From the NCBI GenBank assembly GCA_943737045.1, contig CALSFV010000209.1, positions 620,001 to 684,000 of the forward strand: a DNA stretch of 64,000 nucleotides, in the 5' to 3' direction. This stretch comes from Parapristionchus giblindavisi. Its lineage: Eukaryota; Nematoda; Chromadorea; Rhabditida; Diplogasteridae. Of the stretch, positions 55,665 to 64,000 are shown piece after piece (position 1 is the stretch's first letter; the number at the start of each line of letters is the position of its first letter). The notes under the pieces were generated by a model. It saw only the letters and a list, made by a program, of their open reading frames with translations, had not been told where the DNA came from and searched no databases. Position numbers and translations under genes: made by a program.

Positions 55665-58077
55665 TTATATATGTATTCTTGAAAGGACTGACCGATGGCG
55701 TAGGAAAGAAACAAATGAGATGATGAGCGCGTGGAGATAGATCACATTAATGCTTTCCTGAAAGGCGAACACTTCAAGGACACAAAACTATTTTTAAATC
55801 ATCCTAAAAATCACTTTATCACCGTTATCAGAACGGAAAATATCGTTCAAATCAACATCTGCATTATATAATATTAAAATATTTTCAATATTTAACATTT
55901 AACGAAACCGTACTTCAAAAACTGGATATCCACGGTGATCGAATTTAGACGATTGCGCGTTGTACATGACGAATGCGAAGAGACTAAAGATCGTAATTCC
56001 AAAATGGCTCCTGAAGATGGAATTTGCGCCAAGAATAAATGAGAACTTTGCACTTACCATACTACAGGCAAAACCACTTCCAATATTCGAATATTTTCCG
56101 CTATTTGGTACCTAAATTAATGTTTCAATCGATATTTGAACTTGATTCGCAATTATTCACCCACTTTGAGTGGTTGAGGTGGAATTATGCTTGGTCATTA
56201 ACCGTCGCCTTTTAGCGTAGTCACAATGCAAAATTGTAAATATTATAAAATATTTTACCTAATAGACAGTGCGAATTGTTTCCTCCTGACGAGTCTTCGC
56301 CTGTTTATTGACAGAAGAATATGAAAGGCGACTATAACGAATATCTCCGCAAGCATCAGCGAGGACTGCAAATATAAACAATACTGCAAAAAATGAGAAT
56401 AATATCTCAATGACTTTAATATCAAATAAGTCGAATCGAATTATTTATCCCTGATATTGTGCAGGTTCATAAATAACATTACATATTTAGACACAGATAA
56501 GAAAAAAGGTTAAATTCATTATTTACTCTGCCACAATGTGGTGGTAGACATGACTAACAAATCGAAGATTAATTGATAGTTATTATGAATGTAACTGACA
56601 GCGAGGATTTGAAAATACATTCTGCCACTTGGTGTGACAGCGGAGCAATAAGCATAGTCGATATCGGTATCGAATATTAAGACGTACTTTACCATCATGG
56701 CTGTTAGCACGCAAATCTGCATACAATTAAGTTATTTATTTATTTATTTGATACACCCGTGACAGGTGCGACAGCAAATACAGAAACATTAAGAGACATA
56801 ATAAGAATGAAGAGACATAATAAGAATGACTAATTTTACAAGAATAACTTATTCATACACTTTAATATTAATAATATATAATTTGGTGTACATCTAGTGC
56901 AATGTTTGAAAATCACATCGATTTTTCATGAAATGTTTTATATTATATATTATATATTATATTCAACTGTAATGAACAAGCATAGGATTTATGATCACGA
57001 ACTGATTTTAATTAATAAATCGTAACCTGAATTATGAACAGGATATATCCAAAAGATCGTGGAGTTTTCTCGTATTCTTTGTAATCGTATGAGGCATAGC
57101 ATCGCTCCACGGCGATCATGAACAGAGAGACGCATGGACCTTAAAAACGATAATTTGAATATCCGAGCTGACACAATCTCTCATTTACTTTGCCTGCGGA
57201 ACAGTGTGACTAAATCTAAGAGTTTCATGTTCTCTTTCGTCATATATGGATTAGATTCAATAAAATGTATTATAATTAGACCATAATCAATAACTTTCCA
57301 AGAGCGTGGTTATTGCTAGATTTTTTTAATCGAAGTCCTTGTTTGAAAAGAATGCATCATCAAATATAGTACCATAGAAAACTACGCAAGGTAAGAATCT
57401 TTCCATCATACAATATCTTCCCTGTTGGATAAGCGATTCCGAATCGCTAAAAGTACCGAAGTTTAAACCTTTTTTTTGAAAATATATCTTCGTTACCTTG
57501 CTGTGGAAAATCTATACAGCTTAACAATTGAGTCTAGCGCGATAAAGGTGCAATTAAACATTGTCCAAACAAAGTGCGAAATGAGTGAAATGATCAGGCT
57601 AAAGTGTGCGACGTAAAGCTTCTTTCTGAAATGAAATGTTTATTTGTGTTGGACAATTTCATGAGCATGGAATGATTCGTTATATTCTTTCTTTTTTTAA
57701 AAAGATCTTTTAAGAAATTCAGAAATTCATTAAAATGATACTTACGCATTGCATAATGTGATAAATAAAGCGAAACTTCCAATTGATGAGAGAAAAACGC
57801 GGGAGATTAAATGCTGAAAAAGAATAGAGTCTGACCGATAATTGTTTGTGATAATGTGCATTTTGCCTACCGTTAGTTAGACCTGGCATATGAAATGATT
57901 CATATATGAAAACAAGAAACAACGAAAAAACTATGTTCACGATAATTTCACTTTTTTCTCTCGACATATTGTTGTCATAGCAAAGGGTCAAATTAGTATA
58001 CGACTTACAACTCTGAAAATGCTACTTTCAGTTAAATACGTCACTGCATCGATCAAAGATTCATGTGAAGTGTTCAT
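55665..58077 (-). CDS. Sre-like 7TM chemoreceptor, 10 exons
   Basis: Exons (5' to 3'): 58077-58009, 57813-57746, 57625-57497, 57446-57412, 57139-57027, 56716-56555, 56365-56259, 56111-56058, 56010-55914, 55757-55665; 308 residues, in phase at every junction. Start MNTSHESLIDAV; TM1 in exon 2 (VFLSSIGSFALFITL); exon 5 gives VERCYASYDYKEYEK after TM3, the classic Sre signature (VER..A....YE); loop 3 has LSIRYQIAENIRILE, again Sre/Srb-like; TM6 and TM7 follow and the protein ends SVLSRIHI. Predicted G-protein-coupled chemosensory receptor. The exon 4 donor inside gatattgtatg is chosen to keep phase. A family 3 MITE sits next to the stop codon. Confidence 0.75.
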
Positions 58078-59349
58078 AATAGGAGTAAAAACAAAATTAT
58101 AATTCTGATCGCTGAAATGGTGAGGATAAATTTTTAATGAAAGCATGATGAGAACATTTTTGTGCAGTTTAAAATAAAAATAATGTTAAATTAGTGCCCA
58201 CATACGATAAAAATACGCCCACTAAATAGTTTTCCGGTGGGAATTTGCACTACAGAGTAATAAGTACGCAGTAGTGTTTGACCATAAGAACGTACAAGGC
58301 AACGTGACAAACAAATTACGTCTGTCTTACTATCTCAACAAAGACAAATCGATTCATGTTATCTCCCTCCAGATATAATGATGTCAAAAGATATGGAATG
58401 ATGACAAAGAATAATGAGGAAATGAACAGTTTAATCAGTAATTCGACTATTCAAACCCCAGTAACTATATTCCGCGCGCCAACAAATTCACACTTACAAC
58501 ATAAAATATCTTTATGGAATCGTCTGCTTTATGGCTGTGGACTGCTGCTCCTCGTAGATTATTATCGTATATTTGCATGAGAGGTAATATTGCTTGACTG
58601 CGCATTCTGATGTTGCATTACAAGTGTTCCCACGACAGATCATCAACGATGCGGGAAATGAACCAGGTGTGTAAACATTATCTAATAACACACGACATTA
58701 CGGATTCCCATTAGTTGATATTATTACTGAGAAATCTGTATTATGAGAAACCACAAAAATATTCGTCTTGTTACATAGGAATTTTAAAATTTCAGGAACG
58801 GGTTCGCAACCATTGAAGAGGTTGAAGCGATTTTTTAAAGAATAAATTATGAATCGATGTTAAATTTTATTTGTAAAAACCGTATCTCGCAGGTTGCTTT
58901 GATATGTTTCGTTCGAGAAGTGCGAGTTCGATCCCAATGCGGGCCTCCAAACCTGGCGAAAGATTACCGTAGCTTTAATTAGTTTTCTATTATACCTGTA
59001 TTTTTTTATTTGTATAAGTAAGCTTTAAAGGAACACCTCGAGCTAATTCGACTCCGCTCTGACAACACTCTCTCGTAAACAAATAAAGCTAGGGAGTGTA
59101 ACTAACAAGGAAAAAAATTAGCTTGGGTGTGCTTTTAAGTAAAACACATATGTAATTATCTAGTTTTGAATTATCCGAGTCGTATTCTTGAAAAAAGGTC
59201 GTTATTCGGACGTCGAATCAAAAAAATAACCACCTTTAGAATCCGGAAAAAAATTATTTATATCAATGCTTTTGCTGCTTTTAACTAATTGTTGCCTTCG
59301 TCAGCAATAGCAATTCAGTAGCAGATAAATCGTTGTCTGTCCATCTTCT
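58078..59349. other. Spacer between two divergent receptor genes
   Basis: No exon recognised. Contains upstream sequence of both the minus-strand Sre-like gene and the plus-strand pseudogene. 59,030-59,138 is a MITE family 1 copy (ttaaaggaacacctcgagc / ttagcttgggtgtgctttt). Confidence 0.45.
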
Positions 59350-59714
59350 ATGTCTTGGGTTACTGTAGTTCAGGTTGTAGTCAGCATCGAGCTTACAGCA
59401 GCCATCGCACTTTACTGCTTCTTGATTGGTGTAATTTTCAACGGACACCTTGAAAGAGTTACGTCTACTTTTCGTCTGGTTGTGCTGGTTTTTGCTGCTC
59501 ACGGAGTCGCATTTTCTGTTGTCTTCCTGATTTGTATAGTGGTAAGGGTTTTCAAGCTTCTACAAGTACCAGTTACCTAAATTCAATGAGAGATTGCATG
59601 AAAACGTGGATTTTTTATCGCAGGTGAAAAAAGAGTAATTTATGAGATGAAGACTTGATATTTAAATATTTGATAAATAGTACCAGTAGCTATCACAAAC
59701 GATAGCTAAGCTCC

Positions 59715-59835
59715 CTTCAAAGTAATACTTATGCTAGTTTTACATTCCGCTTTGGCAATACTCTCTCGCAGACAAAGAAAGCGAGAGAGTGTGGCCAGAG
59801 AGGAGAGTTTCAAAGTAGCTTCTGGTGTTCCTGAA
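59715..59835. repeat. MITE family 1 copy in pseudogene intron 1
   Basis: ttatgctagttttacattc on the left, ttcaaagtagcttctggtg on the right; core ctctctcgcagacaaagaa / gcgagagagtgtggcc. Confidence 0.65.
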
Positions 59836-59844
59836 TGAGCCACA

Positions 59845-61242
59845 TCACACAGAGAAATAAGTGTTAAGCATAAGACCTGAGTGTTGTATTTAACACTTTT
59901 TCAGCTCAAAAACTGTTAAATATTAGGCGACGACATAAATAACGCTCGTTTTTCACTCTCCAAAAAAATTGTCATAAAATTTTAACAAAGCATGATGGAT
60001 TCTGGAAATATTCTCCGTTCGGATGGATGACATTCTGCCTTTTGGAAAGTTTATGGATCCATTCGTGATAAAAGGACTGGAGATAATTCTGGAAATAGGT
60101 GTCGAGTACGGTATGGATAGTGGTTCGGTATTTGAAGCTTTGCGCTTTGAGGAAGTGATGGAGCGCCGGAAAGAGGTGACAACCATAGTCGGCAAGGTCG
60201 GGTGAGTACATAGGGTGGGGAGTACAGTTCACTCATATCCCGTTAGCTCAGCATGGGTCGTTCTTTTGGTATGAGGTCGAGCGTTGTCATGTTGAAATTA
60301 GATCCGAGTGTCCTTTCCGCGTGATTGTTTGAGGTGGAGTCTTGGCTTCCGCAGGTATAGAGTGTAGACATGTATCGTGACAGTCGTACCCTCGGGGAGG
60401 AGTTCCTAGTACTCGACTCCCCGTACCGAATACCAGATATACAACATCACTTTTTGGCGGTGAAAATCGGGATTGGGGGCATGTGCTGGCTATTCGCGCT
60501 GACCGAACCACAGTCTACTTGGCTCTTCGTAATCGTAGAGCACCCACTTTTTATCACCGGTTATAACGTTGACCAGCCAAACAAGCCGACGACGTAGAGT
60601 TAGTAAAGTCTTTGCCATGTCCAGTCGGCGATCCTTGCCGTAGTCGGCTAGAACGTGGGGTAGACATCTTCCCTATTTTCACTTATTTCCGAGAGTGTGA
60701 AGACCATGTACCACAGTGCTCTGGTTGACCCCAAGTGCCATTGCAATATCACCGGTATCGGGATACGGATCAGCCTCTACCTCTTAGAGCAATCGATCGA
60801 GACCGACTTCCACAGGGAAACCGGGTTGGTCTTCATCTTCGATGAAAAAGTCCTGTTTCTAGAATTTGACGACCCACTTTCTCATCGGTGTTATGTGAGG
60901 CACATGTGAGGGGTACACCTCTGCTAGGCGAGGTTGGAAGGCAGGGCGTTTCAAGCCGGAGAGGAAGAGGAATAAAATAACGTTGCGAATGTGAATTCCG
61001 ACGGGGGCGAAATCGTGCGGTTTTCTCGCCTGGAGGACACGCGGGAACTGAATCGAAAACATCCGCAGGCTATTCGAGGGAAAGCCTATCTAGTATAAAT
61101 AGCATGGATGCTGGCAATAATAATAGAGCAAGAACGATTCGACTGAAGTTGAGACTAAAAAACGAGCGTTACTTATGTCGTCACCTAATATAACACTTCG
61201 CAGGTCTTATGCTCCGTGGATAACACTTACTTTTCTGCGTGA
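59845..61242. mobile_element. Older element split by the mariner
   Basis: Outer inverted ends: tcacacagagaaataagtg at 59,845 and cacttacttttctgcgtga at 61,242, followed inward by gcataagacctg on both sides. The pair without the mariner would be roughly 130 bp, i.e. a MITE. Its right end finishes directly at the tcag acceptor of pseudogene exon 2. Confidence 0.75.
59921..61190 (-). pseudogene. mariner transposon, broken transposase
   Basis: Terminal inverted repeats of about 30 bp: tattaggcgacgacataaat on the left, acttatgtcgtcacctaata on the right, with TA at both edges; total 1.27 kb, a normal mariner size. The minus strand encodes, across frameshifts and stops, TGDKKWVLYD (first catalytic Asp), FQHDNARPHT (second) and YSPDLADYGCHLF (third, DD34D spacing), plus upstream EVEADPYPDTGDIAMALG from the DNA-binding region. 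The frame is interrupted repeatedly, so it is inactive. Confidence 0.85.
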
Positions 61243-62471
61243 TCAGGGACACATTTTTCTTGATGGTTGCTTCGCCATTCCTCTGTTGAATCCTATCGTC
61301 TTCTTCCTTCCAAAATAGATGCTAGATGGTTTACTCGTGGCTGCAGCCGTCTTATCCCTGCTCATGTGGCAATTGATAACCTGACCATGCATATTGCAAT
61401 ACATCGGCTTGATAAGGTAGGCACTAGTTATGGATCCCTTATAGTTATCGAACAAAAACAAAAATACAATTTATGCAAAATACAACCGTTACGTTGGAAG
61501 TTTTGAATTCTGCGCTGGTCGAATTCACAAACCTTCAAAGGAGTTCAGCATGTGTTCAACTTTAAATGAAGCATATGATGCATTATAAAATGTATACAAG
61601 TGTAGTCTAGCATTACTGTATTTCATGTAATCAGCAATAATTGTGTTCAATTTAGAACAGATATGTCGTTGTGCAAACGATTCGTTATTGCCTACTCATT
61701 ATCTTTCACATGCTTATTTATGGACGTGGTTGGTGACTCTTTTCTTATTTTCCTAGGTTATGTATTTATCATAATATAGGTATAATATATAACAATAAAA
61801 TAAAAAGAACATGTCAGAAAATGTGTGTGTGAAGGATGAGGAAGGGTAATGGAAACCATTTCAGTACAATTCAACCAACATCGTTCCTACCGATGAGTAG
61901 GCGAAATCATTGGTGCAGGTGTCGAGAAAGGCCTTCGCCTTCAATATATCCGAGGATGTACCATTAATTGCTTACGGTTGTCCGAGTCATCCTCTAGCAA
62001 TCAATGTTCGTGATGTAATTTTGTAGGCTCATTTAATTAATTATGAGTAAAAATGACTCTCCCCAATATCCACCTAACTTCTATGTTTCAAATTACATTA
62101 GCGCTTTTTAATTATTAATTTATAGAATAATCGTTCGTTGAGCAAGATAATCGTATACGGCGTAGGTCCGTATATAATTATCAGCTGTGTAGTCTTCGTC
62201 ATCTTCATTTTGAAGGTTACTTCTAACTGATTTATATTGACTTACCTAATAGTTACCTTGTAATGCAGTAACCTATCAGTATAGGTTAACATAAATAAGG
62301 TTGATCTCTTTCCGATAAGAAGCTTTTTCAAGGTGTAGGTGGTATTTAATTTAGCTCGAAAACGATCACGCTGCACCGAGAGTTCTTCCACCTCCAAATT
62401 GTACAGGTGACGCACATAACTAACGACGGCTTCGAATTTTTGCCTTTCAAGAAAGCAAGATACTGTTTTCG

Positions 62472-62890
62472 CTAGCGGGGCATGCCGCCTAAATGTCCAA
62501 ACAACTCCACGGCGTACTCCACGGGATTCAGACTGCGTGCCCCGCGGTTAAAAAATACCGGAGTATAATCCAACTTCAATCCTTATGTCACCGAATCACT
62601 CTCGATAACCAAAACAGCAATTCTTTCAGTTTCTGATCCCACTTTTCGTGGTTTCATTTCCCATTGGAGTCCTGGTTTTCGGCGCTGTTTCGCAGTACGA
62701 TCTAGGGCTCGGAACACTCTCGCTCACTTTCTCAATATTCTCCGTTCCAATTCTTCAGGTTTGCACTAATTCATTAAAGGGATCATTATCTCTCGCAACG
62801 TTCTCAACATTGTGCACATTATTTCTATGTTCTCTAACAACGAGATAGCATTGCGCGTCGAAGAGGCCATTGAGATAGGCCCTTTGAAGA
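62472..62890. repeat. MITE half (family 6) and MITE family 2 copy
   Basis: 62,472-62,565 matches one half of the element at 41,510 (ctccacgggattcagac, aaaaaataccggagta). 62,775-62,890 is a family 2 copy (ttaaagggatcattatctct; aagaggccattgagata). They bracket the TM6 exon of the receptor pseudogene. Confidence 0.6.
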
Positions 62891-64000
62891 TATCATGCAT
62901 CAACTTTGCAGAACTCCACTCTTATCTCAAAATGCAAGTCAAGCAGTGGTCTGAACACACCACTCAAGGGAAGTTCGCGGACAAAGTCTCGAACTTTAGG
63001 ATGAATAATGAATTTCCTGCTGGACATATGGAGCTGATAATATTTACAAATTTTTGATTTGTGATTTTTCAAATATTAAAAAAATATTTTATTTAATATA
63101 ACGATTTTGAATATGTTATTGATACTTTTTTAATCATCGGAATTTCCTTATCTATACAAATGAGTAAAGATAAAACCATAATAATTGTTTACCACTGTTT
63201 CAAAGGTGCACCCAACCTAATTTCTAACTTTTTAATTTTTTTTTTATTTTTAATTTTTAACTTCGCTCCGCCAATGATCTCTTTTTGGAGATCCGCAAAC
63301 GTGCATTTGAACGACCGGTTCGGTATTGTTCGATATTAAAATGAAAAATCATTCAGTCGATTTTGATAAATAATACCGTGCAATGTCGTGCATTGTGGCA
63401 TCATTTTCAAGCCATTTTTAGGCCTTATATCGGTTGTTTTTAAGCGTTGATTCAATGGAAATAAATGAGAATGAGTCGACTGCGCGTCTTGGCACGAATA
63501 TTTTTTTAATTATCATATTAATACCGTGCGCACGATATCTTATTCATTAATTAGTGAGAAATCATTTCAGAACGACCGCACGTTTGAGGATCTCTAATTT
63601 CTTTGTTTACGAAAGAACGTAGCAGAACGTTGCTTCCTTTATGTACTCCAACATTCCTCTATATCGTAATCATCACTTTTCACACCATCCTTTCCGCATA
63701 ACCATACCTTATAATATCCCCAGTACTAAGAGCACATGTGCAAGTCGAACAATTCTTATCTGAAATCCCACAGATATTGTAACATCTTCTCCTAATCGAT
63801 TTAAACTTTTCCTGAATTCTGATGAGATTGATCTTCTCTTGCCCCCACACCCATCTTCGTCATTTATAATTATCAACTCCATATCCCACCCGTCCCCATT
63901 TCCGAGCTGCCTTCAACCGATTCGCTAATAACGCGACGGATCTCCATAAACCCGTATTAATTGTATATCTGTTCTCTCGCTCATTTTTATGATGGAAATA
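62891..64000. other. Right edge, no gene recognised
   Basis: About 63,210-63,250 starts like a MITE family 1 end (aaaggtgcacccaacctaat). 63,285-63,600 has inverted ends ggagatccgcaaacgtgc and gcacgtttgaggatctc with inner gaacgaccg pairs, another inverted-repeat element. No exon resemblance was found to the right edge. Confidence 0.45.

Larger units (their letters stand above)
59350..62758 (+). pseudogene. Str-like 7TM chemoreceptor pseudogene
   Basis: Exons recognisable: 59350-59541 (192 bp, MSWVTVVQVVVSIEL), 61247-61416 (170 bp, GHIFLDGCFAI), from 61661 (YVVVQTIRYCLLIIF), 61919-62014 (SRKAFAFNISEDVPLIAYG), 62126-62215 (NNRSLSKIIVYGVGPYIII) and 62630-62758 (LIPLFVVSFPIGVLVFGAVS, the Str-type TM6). 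Exons 1 and 2 have the same lengths as the gene at 726-3060. Exon 2 has two in-frame stops (tag for the Trp after PK, tga for the Gly in TGP) and exon 3 runs into tga, so it is dead. Intron 1 contains a mariner nested within another element. The last exon is missing; MITE family 2 (62,775-62,890) lies where it should follow. Confidence 0.7.

Noticed and set aside
60023..60909. Plus-strand open frames at 60.0-60.9 kb
   Set aside because: They are antisense to the mariner transposase, whose catalytic motifs are on the minus strand.

Overview
The window looks like a nematode (rhabditid or diplogastrid) nuclear genome. The evidence is multi-exon genes with short introns, GT..TTTCAG splice sites, possible splice-leader acceptors just before start codons, expanded nematode-type 7TM chemoreceptor families, an astacin with EGF and CUB domains, an M13 neprilysin, mariner/Tc1 remnants and dense MITE-like inverted repeats. 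I cannot name the species. Exon coordinates come from hand translation, checking splice sites and reading phase.

Layout. 0-6.7 kb: minus-strand exons of a 7TM receptor whose intron 1 holds nested fold-back elements, then two broken transposase copies and a perfect hairpin. 7.1-12.3 kb: a second minus-strand receptor-like gene interrupted by a 2.8-kb fold-back element. 14.3-17.1 kb: repeat-only region with a 1.83-kb near-perfect palindrome. 18.5-27.1 kb: two tandem, apparently intact 11-exon Srh/Sri-like receptors (A and B), followed by a 3' receptor remnant (27.7-29.2 kb) whose intron holds an eightfold tandem-amplified MITE end. 30.7-35.6 kb: complete 21-exon secreted neprilysin. 36.0-39.3 kb (minus): a third intact Srh/Sri-like receptor (C). 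40.0-41.2 kb: palindrome carrying a tRNA-like module in both arms. 43.1-45.6 kb: complete 11-exon astacin. 48.4-49.4 kb: receptor fragment D (exons 4-7 only) with a tRNA-derived SINE in its first intron. 50.2-51.4 kb: an internally inverted reverse-transcriptase remnant. 52.2-53.3 kb: receptor remnants. 55.7-58.1 kb (minus): complete 10-exon Sre-like receptor. 59.3-62.8 kb: receptor pseudogene with a mariner nested inside another repeat in intron 1.

Functionally this is a chemosensory receptor cluster with two secreted or membrane-facing zinc metallopeptidases embedded in it. I see no operon. The striking property is the repeat load: at least ten inverted-repeat families, mostly in introns, with several insertions that can be proven internally because an empty site survives in a paralogous copy or an opposite palindrome arm.
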